Shown: positions 7,727-17,556, counted from the stretch's first letter. The stretch is 64,000 nt of DNA from an uncultured Prevotellaceae bacterium (GCA_902774815.1 CACYJV010000009.1:1-64000); one strand, 5' to 3'. Program-made: numbers and translations. The notes: a model not told the origin generated them from the letters alone.

Positions 7727-8797
7727 ATGAGTGTAACCCATCATAATCATTGGAAGCAATCCCCTTCCCGTTCGAAAGGCATCATCAACGCCCTGAGAAC
7801 CGGGATGGGGATTGCCCTTGTTTTGTTGCTCGCATCGTGTGGCTCTGACGGTGAGCAGTTCCGGGTGAGCGGACAATTCCGCAACCTTAACCAAGGCGAA
7901 TTCTACATCTACAGCCCCGACGCACTGATCAGCAAGGTAGATACCATCAAGGTGGACCGTGGCCGTTTTGCCTACGAGATTCCTTGCCGACGCGAAGGAA
8001 CACTCGTCATTGTGTTTCCAAACTTTTCGGAAATGCCCGTCTTTGCAGAACCAGGCAAGAAGGCTAAGGTGAAGGGCGACGTGTCGCACTTGAAGGAAGT
8101 GGAAGTGAAAGGCACCAAGACCAACGAGACCATGACAGCATTTCGCCTGCAGATAGCAAGTGTATCGCCACCTGAAGCCGTGCGTCTGGCCGCCCAGTTC
8201 GCCAAGGACCATGCCGATTCGCCCGCCAGCGTCTACATCGTTGCACGCTATCTGATGCAGGGAAACGATGTCGACATGAAGAAAGCCGTTGAGGTGCTGC
8301 AGCTGATGCGCAAAAGTCAGCCCGACAACCGCGACGTGGCAGTGCTGTTGGGCAAGGCGAAGAGCCTGCAAGCCAGCACCCAGGGCAGCAAATTGCCATC
8401 TTTCAAGGCTACCGACGTCTATGGCAAGCCGTTCACACAATCGGCCCTGACGGGTTCGCCGCTAGCAGTGGTGTTCACATGGGCAGCATGGAGCTACGAC
8501 AGCAACAACATGATGCGCCAGTTGCACACCATGCAGAAGCGTCTGGGCAGCAACAGGCTGAAAGTAGTCGGGCTCTGTGCCGATGGAAACGTGACGGAAT
8601 GTAAGCGTGCCTTGGAGCGCGATACCATCACTTGGCCCACTACATGCGAGGAAGATATGCTCGACGGCAAGTTGATGAAGACATTCGGACTGACCTACGT
8701 CGGCGAAAACATCGTCTACGAGCAAGGCCGCATCGCAAAAACGGGCCTAACCATCAACGAACTGAAAGACTATCTGGAGAAGCAGGCCACGCGTTAA
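7727..8797 (+). CDS. Lipoprotein, DUF4369-like plus thioredoxin/TlpA-like domain lacking CxxC
   Basis: The ATG at 7727 is chosen over the GTG that directly abuts the upstream stop. The signal ends in LLLASC (about Cys38). The N-terminal beta-domain (FRVSGQFRNLNQGEFYIYSPD) is typical of DUF4369, which commonly precedes a TlpA-like thioredoxin domain. The C-terminal half has that fold (LAVVFTWAAWSYDSNNMMRQL), but the redox-active CxxC is replaced by SYDS near residue 255. A thiol-disulfide oxidoreductase activity is therefore unlikely; a structural or binding role is inferred. Gene order suggests an operon with the OmpA/TPR lipoprotein. Confidence 0.75.
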   Translation: MSVTHHNHWKQSPSRSKGIINALRTGMGIALVLLLASCGSDGEQFRVSGQFRNLNQGEFYIYSPDALISKVDTIKVDRGRFAYEIPCRREGTLVIVFPNFSEMPVFAEPGKKAKVKGDVSHLKEVEVKGTKTNETMTAFRLQIASVSPPEAVRLAAQFAKDHADSPASVYIVARYLMQGNDVDMKKAVEVLQLMRKSQPDNRDVAVLLGKAKSLQASTQGSKLPSFKATDVYGKPFTQSALTGSPLAVVFTWAAWSYDSNNMMRQLHTMQKRLGSNRLKVVGLCADGNVTECKRALERDTITWPTTCEEDMLDGKLMKTFGLTYVGENIVYEQGRIAKTGLTINELKDYLEKQATR

Positions 8798-8888
8798 CCT
8801 TGGCTGAGCTCAGAATACCATCCTGACACCACGCTCCTGCTTCAACAAAAAAGTTTAGGTTTCGTGCCATTAAGTCGAAAGATTTTAG

Positions 8889-8896
8889 TAACTTTG
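8889..8896 (+). promoter_or_regulatory. -7 box of tRNA-Arg
   Basis: TAACTTTG lies 18 nt before the tRNA. No clear TTG is seen at the ideal -33 position. Confidence 0.6.
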
Positions 8897-8914
8897 CACC
8901 GATAATACAGGGCT

Positions 8915-8986
8915 GCTCCCTTAGTTCAATGGATAGAACAAGTCTCTCCTAAAGATTAGATCCGAGTTCGATTCTCGGAGGGAGTA
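8915..8986 (+). tRNA. tRNA-Arg (anticodon CCT)
   Basis: 72 nt with acceptor arms GCTCCCT and AGGGAGT, D-arm GTTCAATGGATAGAAC, anticodon stem AGTCT/AGATT with loop CTCCTAA giving anticodon CCT, and T-arm CCGAGTTCGATTCTCGG. CCA is not encoded. The ADP-ribosylglycohydrolase gene starts 52 nt later. Confidence 0.93.
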
Positions 8987-9038
8987 CCCACCGACGACAG
9001 GCTAACGAAACCATCTATCAACCAAAACCACAAACAAA

Positions 9039-9824
9039 ATGCTTGGAGCTATCATTGGCGACATTGTAGGGTCGCGCTTTGAGTTCGACGAGACCCCCAC
9101 AGAGGGCTTCGAACTATTTACCGAAGATTGTGACTTCACCGACGACACAATCTGTACGGTGGCTATTGCCGATGCCATCCTGAACGGCCGTGACTACAAG
9201 GAATCATTGGTGGATTGGTGCCTACGCTATCCGAACCCTAAAGGTGGTTATGGAAATATGTTCCTGCACTGGCTGCACGAGCAAAACCACCTGCCTCAGG
9301 CTTCCTATGGCAATGGTTCGGCCATGAGAGTGAGCCCTGTGGGATGGCTGTTCCACGACTATCATGAGGTACTCAGCCAGGCTAAGCAGAGTGCCGAGGT
9401 GAGCCATTGCCACTCGGAAGGCATCCGTGGCGCACAATGTGTGGCCGCCATCATCTACTGGCTACGCACCTGCCGACTGACGAAGGACGACATTGAAGGT
9501 GCCGTGTCAAAGAACTTCGGCTACACCATTCCGCCATTGAAGGACATCTTCCGTATAGGTGGCCTCGGCCACTTCGACTCCACTTGTCAGGAAACAGTGC
9601 CCTATGCCCTGCGTTGCTTCATAGATGCAGAGACCTTCGAGGGAACCCTGCGAAATGCCATCATGGCTCAGGGCGATACCGATACGAAGGCTGCCATCGC
9701 CTGTTCGATGGCCGAGGCCTGCTATGAGATTCCAGAGGACATCGCCAACCGTGCCTTCGAATTCCTGCCTGTTGACATGCTGAAGGTGGTGGAGCAGTTC
9801 TACGATCATATCATGGTGGAGTAA
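9039..9824 (+). CDS. ADP-ribosylglycohydrolase family protein (DraG/ARH type)
   Basis: The 261-aa cytoplasmic protein begins MLGAIIGDIVGSRFEF and has the family metal-binding motifs: GDIVGS at 7-12, TDDT at 34-37, SYGNGSAMR near 90, and GDTDT near 212-216. These acidic residues bind the two Mg ions used to cleave ADP-ribose from proteins or small molecules. The target is not evident. It starts 52 nt downstream of tRNA-Arg without a visible terminator, so it may be transcribed from the tRNA promoter. It converges on pckA across a bidirectional terminator. Confidence 0.88.
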   Translation: MLGAIIGDIVGSRFEFDETPTEGFELFTEDCDFTDDTICTVAIADAILNGRDYKESLVDWCLRYPNPKGGYGNMFLHWLHEQNHLPQASYGNGSAMRVSPVGWLFHDYHEVLSQAKQSAEVSHCHSEGIRGAQCVAAIIYWLRTCRLTKDDIEGAVSKNFGYTIPPLKDIFRIGGLGHFDSTCQETVPYALRCFIDAETFEGTLRNAIMAQGDTDTKAAIACSMAEACYEIPEDIANRAFEFLPVDMLKVVEQFYDHIMVE

Positions 9825-9942
9825 AGATAGTTCTTTCTCAGGGGAACGACAGCAGCAGAATATTGCTGTAAAAGCTAGAGAAAGACTCTCTATTGAATGG
9901 TTGAGAAAAGTAGGCGCGCTGTGTCCCTACATTATAATAATA

Positions 9943-9977
9943 AAAAGAAGGATTGCCCGTTTGGACAATCCTTCTTT
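9943..9977. terminator. Bidirectional intrinsic terminator between ADP-ribosylglycohydrolase gene and pckA
   Basis: AAGAAGGATTG at 9945-9955 pairs with CAATCCTTCTT at 9966-9976 around a 10-nt loop, with an A-run before and T-rich bases after. It serves either strand at a convergent junction. Confidence 0.75.
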
Positions 9978-9999
9978 ATGTTGATGACAAGAGTCAGCT

Positions 10000-10060
10000 T
10001 TAGAGTTTCGGGCCTGCGGCGACAAGCAAGAATGCTCGTTGCCTTCGGCTTCGAATCTCT
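10000..10060 (-). repeat. Degenerate tandem copy of the pckA 3' end
   Basis: Just downstream of the pckA stop, on the same strand, about 55 nt repeat the end of the gene. GAAGGCAACGAG matches GAGGGCAACGAG, and GTCGCCGCAGGC-CCGAAACTCTAA matches GTGGCTGCTGGC-CCGAAGCTCTAA, so a second VAAGPKL-stop appears out of the original frame. Confidence 0.7.
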
Positions 10061-10063
10061 CGT

Positions 10064-11677
10064 TTAGAGCTTCGGGCCAGCAGCCACAAGAGCCTTACCA
10101 GCCTCGTTGCCCTCGTACTTCTTGAAGTTCTTGATGAAGCGAGCAGCCAGATCCTCAGCCTTCTTGTTCCACTCAGCAACGTCTGCATAGGTGTCGCGAG
10201 GATCGAGGATGTTCGTGTCGACGCCCTCGAGCTCGGTGGGAACCTCGAAGTTGAAGTAAGGAATGCGCTTTGTGGGAGCCTTCAGGATGGCACCGCCCAG
10301 GATGGCGTCGATGATGCCGCGGGTATCCTTGATAGAGATGCGCTTGCCAGTGCCGTTCCAGCCAGTGTTCACGAGGTAAGCCTTGGCACCGCTCTTCTCC
10401 ATGCGCTTCACGAGCTCCTCAGCATACTTTGTGGGGTGCAGCTCGAGGAATGCCTGTCCGAAGCAAGCCGAGAAGGTGGGAGTGGGCTCAGTGATGCCAC
10501 GCTCTGTGCCGGCGAGCTTTGCGGTGAAGCCAGAGAGGAAGTAGTACTTCGTCTGCTCAGCGTCGAGGATGCTTACGGGAGGCAGCACGCCGAATGCGTC
10601 GGCCGAGAGGAAGATCACGTTCTTAGCCTCGGGACCAGCGCTCTTGCCGTTCACCTTCTTGGCAATCTTCTCGATGTGCTCGATAGGATAGCTCACGCGG
10701 GTGTTCTCGGTCACGCTCTTGTCGGCGAAGTCGATCTTGCCCTCAGCGTCAACAGTCACGTTCTCGAGCAGAGCGTTGCGGCGGATAGCGTTGTAGATGT
10801 CGGGCTCAGAATCCTTATCGAGGTTGATGACCTTTGCATAGCAGCCACCCTCGAGGTTGAACACACCCTCGTCGTCCCATCCGTGCTCGTCGTCGCCGAT
10901 GAGCAGGCGCTTCGGGTCGGTTGAAAGCGTGGTCTTACCCGTACCTGAGAGGCCGAAGAAGATGGCTGTGTTCTTACCCTCCATGTCGGTGTTGGCCGAG
11001 CAGTGCATCGAAGCGATACCCTGCAGGGGGAGGTAGTAGTTCTGCATCGAGAACATACCCTTCTTCATCTCGCCGCCGTACCATGTGTTGATGATCACCT
11101 GCTCGCGGCTGGTGGTGTTGAAGGCGGCGCAGGTCTCTGAGCGCATGCCCAGCTCAGCGAAGTTCTCGACCTTTGCCTTCGAAGCGTTGTAGATCACGAA
11201 GTTCGGCTCAAAGTTCTCGAGCTCCTCAGCGGTGGGCTGGATGAACATGTTCTTCACGAAGTGAGCCTGCCAGGCCACCTCGACGATGAAGCGCACAGCC
11301 AGACGCGTAGCCTCGTTGGCACCGCAGAAGGCGTCGACCACGTAGAGGTCCTTGTTTGAGAGCTCCTTGATGGCAATCTCCTTCACCTTTGCCCATGTCT
11401 CTTCGCTCATGGGGTGGTTGTCGTTCTTGTACTCCTCGGTGGTCCACCACACCTTGTCGTGGCTCTGGGCGTCGTCGACGATGTACTTGTCCTTAGGCGA
11501 ACGGCCGGTAAAGATACCAGTCATCACGTTCACTGCGTCAAGCTCGGTGAGCTGGCCCTTGTCGTAGCCAGTCAGTTCGGGCTTCATCTCCTCCTCGAAG
11601 AGGAACTCATAACTCGGGTTGTGTGCAATCACGCGGCTGCCGGTGATGCCATACTGAGTCAAATCTAACTTTGCCAT
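10064..11677 (-). CDS. pckA: Phosphoenolpyruvate carboxykinase (ATP)
   Basis: Interconverts oxaloacetate plus ATP and phosphoenolpyruvate plus CO2. In rumen and gut Bacteroidota the enzyme usually works toward CO2 fixation on the succinate route. The 537-aa protein has the ATP-type signature: [12 protein letters not shown] near 54-65, [16 protein letters not shown] near 195-210, P-loop [11 protein letters not shown] near 243-253, and [22 protein letters not shown] after it. Length is normal. The gene is followed by a degenerate copy of its last codons and a bidirectional terminator. A -7 box for its promoter is at 11729-11736. Confidence 0.96.
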   Translation of the reverse strand: MAKLDLTQYGITGSRVIAHNPSYEFLFEEEMKPELTGYDKGQLTELDAVNVMTGIFTGRSPKDKYIVDDAQSHDKVWWTTEEYKNDNHPMSEETWAKVKEIAIKELSNKDLYVVDAFCGANEATRLAVRFIVEVAWQAHFVKNMFIQPTAEELENFEPNFVIYNASKAKVENFAELGMRSETCAAFNTTSREQVIINTWYGGEMKKGMFSMQNYYLPLQGIASMHCSANTDMEGKNTAIFFGLSGTGKTTLSTDPKRLLIGDDEHGWDDEGVFNLEGGCYAKVINLDKDSEPDIYNAIRRNALLENVTVDAEGKIDFADKSVTENTRVSYPIEHIEKIAKKVNGKSAGPEAKNVIFLSADAFGVLPPVSILDAEQTKYYFLSGFTAKLAGTERGITEPTPTFSACFGQAFLELHPTKYAEELVKRMEKSGAKAYLVNTGWNGTGKRISIKDTRGIIDAILGGAILKAPTKRIPYFNFEVPTELEGVDTNILDPRDTYADVAEWNKKAEDLAARFIKNFKKYEGNEAGKALVAAGPKL

Positions 11678-11728
11678 AATTCTATTATATTAAAAATTGA
11701 GTTTTTATGCTACCTATTTAATCGGGTG

Positions 11729-11736
11729 CAAAGTTA
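11729..11736 (-). promoter_or_regulatory. -7 box of pckA
   Basis: Read on the minus strand this is TAACTTTG followed by CA, about 52 nt before the pckA start. No clear -33 TTG is found at ideal spacing. Confidence 0.6.
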
Positions 11737-11850
11737 CAAATATTTTGCGATTTACGCTTGAAGTTTTGCGATTTATTTATGCATTGTCAAGGCTTTTTAG
11801 GTTAAAGAAATTAAAAAAACGCTCTCTTCCCACATCTTTGCCACACCGAG

Positions 11851-11883
11851 TTTGCAAAAAAAACAACTCTTTTTGTATCTTTG
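11851..11883 (+). promoter_or_regulatory. Promoter of the GH31 gene
   Basis: TTTG at 11851-11854 and TATCTTTG at 11876-11883 are 21 nt apart, fitting the Bacteroidota consensus. The GH31 start is 37 nt downstream. Confidence 0.65.
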
Positions 11884-11919
11884 TCAAAAAATTGCAACAT
11901 TCTAAAAATCAAACCGTTT

Positions 11920-14442
11920 ATGAAGAACTACAGAATACTCCTGTCGTTAAGTCTCTGCCTGATGCTCTCCTTATGCACTTGGGCAGCGAAAGTGAAAACA
12001 AAGGCTGCACCTGGGGAAACCAAGGTGGTGGGCGGTGTTACGGTGAAAGCACTGTTCCTCAGCGATAACATCGTGCGAATCGTGAAATATCCTGGCCAGG
12101 GGGCCATGCCCGAGAAGAAGAGCTACTCCGTGATTCTCAGCGAGGGCAAGGCACAGAACCCTACTTTCAGCGTCAGCATCGACGAGAGCACTGGCTTGGT
12201 GACCTTCAAGGACCGCGATGGCAAAGTCCTGTTGCAGGAATCAGACAGTCCCCAGTTTGAAGCCCTGACGGAAGGACCAGATGCCGGTAAGTATCGCATC
12301 GCTCAACAGTGGTCAATGCAGGACGTTGATGAGGATATCTATGGTCTTGGACAACTGCATGACGAAGCGATGAGCTGGCGTGGACGCGAGATGGAGCTGT
12401 GGAACCACAACACTTACATTGCCATTCCCTACTTTACCAGCTCGCGCGGCTACGGACTTTATTGGGACAACGCTGGAAAGAGCTGGTTCAAGAGCCAGGA
12501 GAATCCCCTCACGGCAGCCTTTACATCGGCAGTGGCACCCAGCATTGACTACTACTTCATCTATCGTGACGGTACGCAGGATGGCGTCATCGCCGGCATA
12601 CGCGAACTGACAGGCCAGGCAACGATGTTTCCACTCTGGACCATGGGTCACTGGCAGTGCCGCGAACGCTACAAGACCAGCGACGAACTGGCCACTGTTT
12701 TGGACAAGTATCGTGAACTACGCATCCCGCTCGATGGAATCGTGCAGGACTGGCAGTACTGGGGTTGCGACAGCAACTGGAATGCCATGCGCTTCATGAA
12801 TCCTTATTATATAAACAAGGTCGGCGACCCCGCTTGGGAGAAATACCTGCCCGACGACCTGAAGAAGATGGCTGCCGAATACAAAGCCAAAGGATTGGAG
12901 CCACGCCTGAAGAGTCCTGAGGAGATGGTGAAATACGTGCACCAGAACAATGCCCACCTGATGATCAGCATCTGGGCAAGCTTTGGCTCGTGGACGGAAC
13001 CCTATAAGGAACTGCAAAAGATTGGAGCGTTGCTGCCTTTCGACACGTGGCCTCGTAACAAGGGCGTGCTTCCCTATGACCCGTTCAACCCAAAAGCACG
13101 CGACATCTACTGGAAATACCTTTCGCACCTCTATGAAATGGGCTTCGATGCCTGGTGGACCGACTCAACGGAACCTGACCACTTCAACGAAACCAAGGAA
13201 ACCGACAATTACCAGACCTATGACGGTTCGTGGCTGTCGGTGAAGAATGCCTTCCCGCTCATGACCAACCGCGGCACTTACGAGCACCAGAGAGCTGCCG
13301 AGCTGCAAAAAGCCAAAAAGAACAAGAACTACAAGGGTAAGCGTTCGGTGCAGATGACGCGCAGCGGCACCTTCGGTCTGCAGCACTACGCTACCTTCTC
13401 TTGGAGCGGCGACATCGGTGCTTCATGGAAAGAGATGAAGAGCCAGATTCCCTCTGGACTGAACTACTCGCTCTGCGGCATCCCCTTCTGGAACACCGAC
13501 CTTGGCGGATTCTTCTATTGGGACCTCAACAACAATCCGAAGAGCCCTGCTGCTCAAGAACTGCAGACGCGCTGGATGCAGTGGGGTACGTTCATGCCCC
13601 TGATGCGCAATCACTGCTCGAGCCCGATGGTCAGCGAAATTTACGAGTTTGGAAAGAAGGGCGACTGGGCCTATGATGCCATGGTCGATGCCGTGAAGCT
13701 GCGCTATCGCCTGCTGCCCTATATCTACTCCATGGCTGGCAATGTGGTTCAGCAGAGTGGTTCGATGATGCGTCCATTGGTCATGGACTTTGCCAACGAC
13801 AAAAGAGCTCGCCGATTGAACGATGAATACATGTTTGGCCATGCCTTGCTTGTAAAACCGGTCACCGATCCTATGTATACGTGGTTGGACAACCGTAAGA
13901 ATGGACACGAGATCTACCCCGACGTTCGTAAGGCTGCAGCTCCCGTCAGTGTCTACCTGCCAGCCGATGCCGAGTGGTACGACTTCTTCACCGACGAGCG
14001 TCATAAAGGCGGACAAACCATTATGCGTCCCACGCCTATCACTGATATGCCGGTTTATGTGCGTGCAGGTAGCATCATTCCTCTCGGACCCGATGTGCAG
14101 TACAGCAGCGAGAAGGCTTGGGACGAACTGACCATTCGCGTCTATCCAGGTGCCGACGGCACATTTACGCTTTACGAGGACGAGGGCGACGGCTACAACT
14201 ACGAGCGCGGACAGTTCTCGACAATCCCCTTCACTTGGAACGAGGCTACCCGTACACTTACCATCGGCCAGCGCCAAGGCAGTTTCCCTGGCATGCTAAA
14301 GCAGCGCCAGTTCACCATCGTCCTGCCTGACAAGCAGATGCGATTAAACAATTACAGCAAGGGAACCAATTCACTTATCATCTTTGAAGGCAAGAAGGAG
14401 ACTGTCAGCTACGACGGTTCGCCTGTCACCTTGAAACTATAA
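11920..14442 (+). CDS. Secreted glycoside hydrolase family 31
   Basis: ATG 11920 gives a signal peptide MKNYRILLSLSLCLMLSLCTWA. A longer frame from 11881 overlaps the promoter and is rejected. The 840-aa protein has a GH31 N-terminal beta-sandwich, then the catalytic barrel: DGIVQDWQYWG near 265, the nucleophile region FDAWWTDSTEPD near 408-418, and SWSGDIGASW for the acid/base region near 495. A C-terminal DUF5110-type domain follows (VYVRAGSIIPLG to LYEDEGDGYNYERGQFS). The WWTDSTEP form occurs in alpha-xylosidase-like and other GH31 subgroups, so the substrate is an alpha-linked sugar that cannot be fixed here. It is followed 43 nt later by a large secreted binding protein. Confidence 0.9.
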   Translation: MKNYRILLSLSLCLMLSLCTWAAKVKTKAAPGETKVVGGVTVKALFLSDNIVRIVKYPGQGAMPEKKSYSVILSEGKAQNPTFSVSIDESTGLVTFKDRDGKVLLQESDSPQFEALTEGPDAGKYRIAQQWSMQDVDEDIYGLGQLHDEAMSWRGREMELWNHNTYIAIPYFTSSRGYGLYWDNAGKSWFKSQENPLTAAFTSAVAPSIDYYFIYRDGTQDGVIAGIRELTGQATMFPLWTMGHWQCRERYKTSDELATVLDKYRELRIPLDGIVQDWQYWGCDSNWNAMRFMNPYYINKVGDPAWEKYLPDDLKKMAAEYKAKGLEPRLKSPEEMVKYVHQNNAHLMISIWASFGSWTEPYKELQKIGALLPFDTWPRNKGVLPYDPFNPKARDIYWKYLSHLYEMGFDAWWTDSTEPDHFNETKETDNYQTYDGSWLSVKNAFPLMTNRGTYEHQRAAELQKAKKNKNYKGKRSVQMTRSGTFGLQHYATFSWSGDIGASWKEMKSQIPSGLNYSLCGIPFWNTDLGGFFYWDLNNNPKSPAAQELQTRWMQWGTFMPLMRNHCSSPMVSEIYEFGKKGDWAYDAMVDAVKLRYRLLPYIYSMAGNVVQQSGSMMRPLVMDFANDKRARRLNDEYMFGHALLVKPVTDPMYTWLDNRKNGHEIYPDVRKAAAPVSVYLPADAEWYDFFTDERHKGGQTIMRPTPITDMPVYVRAGSIIPLGPDVQYSSEKAWDELTIRVYPGADGTFTLYEDEGDGYNYERGQFSTIPFTWNEATRTLTIGQRQGSFPGMLKQRQFTIVLPDKQMRLNNYSKGTNSLIIFEGKKETVSYDGSPVTLKL

Positions 14443-14485
14443 CGAGGAACTACCATATCAATTTAACTAACAAATACAACATCTC

Positions 14486-17464
14486 ATGAAAAAGAATCTT
14501 TTCAGACATGCACTGCTCTTGCTGGTTCTCTTTGTGGCAAGTACAGCTATGGCCGTGGACTTCCCAAAAGTAGGGAAAGCTCCACAAGACGGAGGAAAGT
14601 ACGTACTCGTGAGCTACGTCAATCCTAACAACTATTTCTCACGCACTGGTTGGGATGGTGCCTACTATCTCCTGCCCTATGCCGACTCTCATTTTGCCGA
14701 CCATGCTTTCACGGCACACTTGGCCAACGACGGTTCCTGGTACTTCTCGGTGGTCACCGTTAACCAATACGACGATGGCGAAGGCAACATCACGACGGAA
14801 GAGCAGACCAACTACATAGGCTTCCATGAGTTTGCCAACGACAATCTCAATGCCCAACTGGCCTTCCCTGCTTATTTCACGCTGAAAACGGCTGAGGTAG
14901 ACGGCTTCTATCGCATCATTCCCAGCGCTGAACAGGGCAACCCTGCCGTTGAAGGCATCCCCCTGCACCTCAATGCCAGCGGACAGTACCTTATCTGCTC
15001 CGAATCAACGTGTGGATATTTCCCCGATGTGTGGGGCGGAGTTAAGAAAGAGATTGACGATGCCGGCTACGAATATGTAGTTCTCGACGAGAACGACCGC
15101 TGCATTCCTCTCGACACGCGGTCTGAACTGTGGGCTTTTGCCGACCCAGACGAACTCCCTGCCATGAAGAATAAACTCGAACTCTACAGTGTTCTCACCG
15201 ACTTTGAAAACCAGATGAATGGGCTCGCCGACGACACCTATAAGCCTGGCTTCCAAGGCGGACTCAATGCTGCACTGGTCTTTTATAACAAAGAAGAGCT
15301 GAGCGACGACGACCTTGCTGCCGCCGAGGCCATTGTGCAGGCAAAACTCGACCTCTACAACCAAATACTCGAGTCGAAGAATATTCTGGAAAGCGAGCCC
15401 GACCCGGAATTGCAGGCTGCCATCGAGAAGGCCGTATCCGAGTTCAATACCAAGAACAGCGTGGAAGACTTGCAGAAGGCACTCGCCGAACTGGTTGATG
15501 CTCAGACGAAGCACGACATGGAACAAGGCAATCTCACCCGACTGGGCCAGAACATGAGTTTCGAAGACCTCACATCGCAAGGTGGTGCCACCACTTCCAG
15601 CGTGGCCGACGCACCAACGGGATGGAACCTCTACGTCAGAGGAAAGCAGGTGGTGACCGCCGACGAGTTGCGTGCAGCAGGTCTGAACGGATGGGCAGGC
15701 ATCAACACCGATGGCACTGGCATGAAGGACGGACAGATGATCTATGGTATTTGGAACTCGGGCATTCCCGAAATAGAACTGTCGCAGACCATCAGCGGAC
15801 TGGAGACAGGCACCTACATCGTATCAGCTGCCGTGATGGTGGGCTCCAACGGTAATGGATCGCGTCGAACCACTCAACGCATCTTTGGCAACCTGAATGC
15901 CAAATACTTCGCCAGCGCCTATAGCTACGACACTGAGCGACTCAACCAAGAGGAAGTGTATGACTTCGAAGGACTGGAAGAACCCTACACCGACACGGAA
16001 CTGCAGGATATGTCTGTACGTGCCTTCGTCTACGATGGCACACTTACCTTCGGCTTGCGTACCGATGGAAACATAGCTGCCGCAAACCGTACAGAAGCCA
16101 ATGGTGCTGGTGGCGACGGTTGGTTCAAGGTCGATAATTTCCGTATCCAAAAGGAAGGCTATGTGCAGGAAGATGCCCTTGCCGTCTATCAGCACTATTG
16201 CGACGTCATCGACGACCTTTTGCACGAACAGTTGCAAGAGGCTGTTTACGACCAGACTTCCGACCTGCTCAAAACCATCAGTTGCGACAACACGAGTTCG
16301 GCCGAGGAGATTGTGGCAGCCATCAAGGCCCTTTTGGACATCTATCCCACAGTTAAATCGTCAGTAGATGCCTACGAGAGATTGAGGGAAGCCATCTTCC
16401 AAGCCTATGACAATCTCGATGAATACAGCAACTATGCAGGTGCCGACGAGTTCAACGACCTCATCATGGATGCTGAAGACATGTTTGAAGCTGCTCAGGC
16501 CGATGAAGAGGACATCGATGAGATGATTAAGAAACTCGACGAAGGATTCCTGAAGTTGAAGCTTTCGGGTGTTGCCGTAGGCATCTACGTCACCGACCTC
16601 ATGAAGAACCCTGGCTTCGAGGACCTCTCTGCTCAGGGCAACATCGAGACTGGAGGCTCCGTCAACCCGCCGGCAGGATGGGATCTCTACGTGGATGGCG
16701 AGAAGCAGACCTCAGCTCCACCGTTCGGATGGTGCGGCATCAACAATGGCGACGACATCTCCTTCGCCGGCATCTACGACGAGGACGGCAATCCCGTCAC
16801 CGTACAGTATGTTGAAGGCACTCACCTCTGGGGTATCTGGAACGGTAACATTCCCAATATTGAACTCTCGCAGACGCTCAGCAACCTGCCCAATGGTGTG
16901 TACGTGCTCTCGGCCAATGTCATGGTGCAGTATCAGTGGGCCGGTAACTGCCTCACCACGCAGCGACTGTTCGCCAACGACTACATACAGATGTTCGGTA
17001 TGGAGGAAGAACATGCCGTTAACCTGCCTGAGGATGCACAAGCTGCCAAGCAAGCCGACGAGACAACACCCGCTGATCAGGAACAACACCTGACCTACGC
17101 AGGCTATACCTGTACTGCCGACGACCCATACACCAACACACTGCGCCCGATGCAGGTGCGCTTCTATGTAGTTGACGGAACAGCGAAGTTGGGATTCCGT
17201 ACCAACAACGTCAATCCCGATGGCACGGCCGACACTTCGACGGGCCATGGATGGTTCAAACTCGACAATTTCCAGTTGTTCTTTGAAAGCGACGAACTGC
17301 CCACAGCCATTCAAGGCGTCACTGAAAGCACTGCCAACGCTGTCAGTCAGCGCTACTTCAGTGTCGATGGCCGACAGCAGCGCAGCCTCACTCGTGGTCT
17401 GAACATCGTGGAGACACGCCATAGCGACGGTACCCTGAAGACTACGAAGGTCATCGTGAAGTAG
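14486..17464 (+). CDS. Large secreted protein with two jelly-roll-like modules and helical spacers
   Basis: The 992-aa protein has a signal ending in STAMA. Residues of about 25-220 contain a GGKYVLVSYVNPNNYFSR-type beta-trefoil-like module similar to the one on the GH128 protein at 19555-21930. Two related beta modules follow, at about 350-560 and 715-955. Each starts with N(M/P)(S/G)FEDL...GWxLYV, includes IWN(S/G)(G/N)IP(E/N)IELSQT, and ends GWFK(V/L)DNF. They are separated by helical, Asp/Glu-rich spacers resembling FIVAR modules. The C-terminus has the sorting-like tail YFSVDGRQQRSLTRGLNIVE. No catalytic residues are evident, so it is probably a glycan-binding surface protein partnered with the upstream GH31. 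Confidence 0.75.
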   Translation: MKKNLFRHALLLLVLFVASTAMAVDFPKVGKAPQDGGKYVLVSYVNPNNYFSRTGWDGAYYLLPYADSHFADHAFTAHLANDGSWYFSVVTVNQYDDGEGNITTEEQTNYIGFHEFANDNLNAQLAFPAYFTLKTAEVDGFYRIIPSAEQGNPAVEGIPLHLNASGQYLICSESTCGYFPDVWGGVKKEIDDAGYEYVVLDENDRCIPLDTRSELWAFADPDELPAMKNKLELYSVLTDFENQMNGLADDTYKPGFQGGLNAALVFYNKEELSDDDLAAAEAIVQAKLDLYNQILESKNILESEPDPELQAAIEKAVSEFNTKNSVEDLQKALAELVDAQTKHDMEQGNLTRLGQNMSFEDLTSQGGATTSSVADAPTGWNLYVRGKQVVTADELRAAGLNGWAGINTDGTGMKDGQMIYGIWNSGIPEIELSQTISGLETGTYIVSAAVMVGSNGNGSRRTTQRIFGNLNAKYFASAYSYDTERLNQEEVYDFEGLEEPYTDTELQDMSVRAFVYDGTLTFGLRTDGNIAAANRTEANGAGGDGWFKVDNFRIQKEGYVQEDALAVYQHYCDVIDDLLHEQLQEAVYDQTSDLLKTISCDNTSSAEEIVAAIKALLDIYPTVKSSVDAYERLREAIFQAYDNLDEYSNYAGADEFNDLIMDAEDMFEAAQADEEDIDEMIKKLDEGFLKLKLSGVAVGIYVTDLMKNPGFEDLSAQGNIETGGSVNPPAGWDLYVDGEKQTSAPPFGWCGINNGDDISFAGIYDEDGNPVTVQYVEGTHLWGIWNGNIPNIELSQTLSNLPNGVYVLSANVMVQYQWAGNCLTTQRLFANDYIQMFGMEEEHAVNLPEDAQAAKQADETTPADQEQHLTYAGYTCTADDPYTNTLRPMQVRFYVVDGTAKLGFRTNNVNPDGTADTSTGHGWFKLDNFQLFFESDELPTAIQGVTESTANAVSQRYFSVDGRQQRSLTRGLNIVETRHSDGTLKTTKVIVK

Positions 17465-17517
17465 ATTTCCAACCATTCGGCTGAGAAAAACCACACCTTT
17501 CTCAGCACTACATGAGG

Positions 17518-17556
17518 TGCGTGTGCCCATCATCTTTGGGCACACGTACTTTCTTT
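17518..17556 (+). terminator. Intrinsic terminator after the GH31/binding-protein unit
   Basis: CGTGTGCCCA (17520-17529) pairs with TGGGCACACG (17537-17546) and is followed by TACTTTCTTT. An earlier weaker hairpin, CTGAGAAA...TTTCTCAG, lies at 17481-17505. Confidence 0.7.

Noticed and set aside
6101-8440. Long open frame (779 codons) antisense to the TPR and TlpA-like genes
   Set aside because: It mirrors two well-supported plus-strand genes, has no recognisable domain, and is explained by codon bias (Gln/Leu-rich shadow translation).
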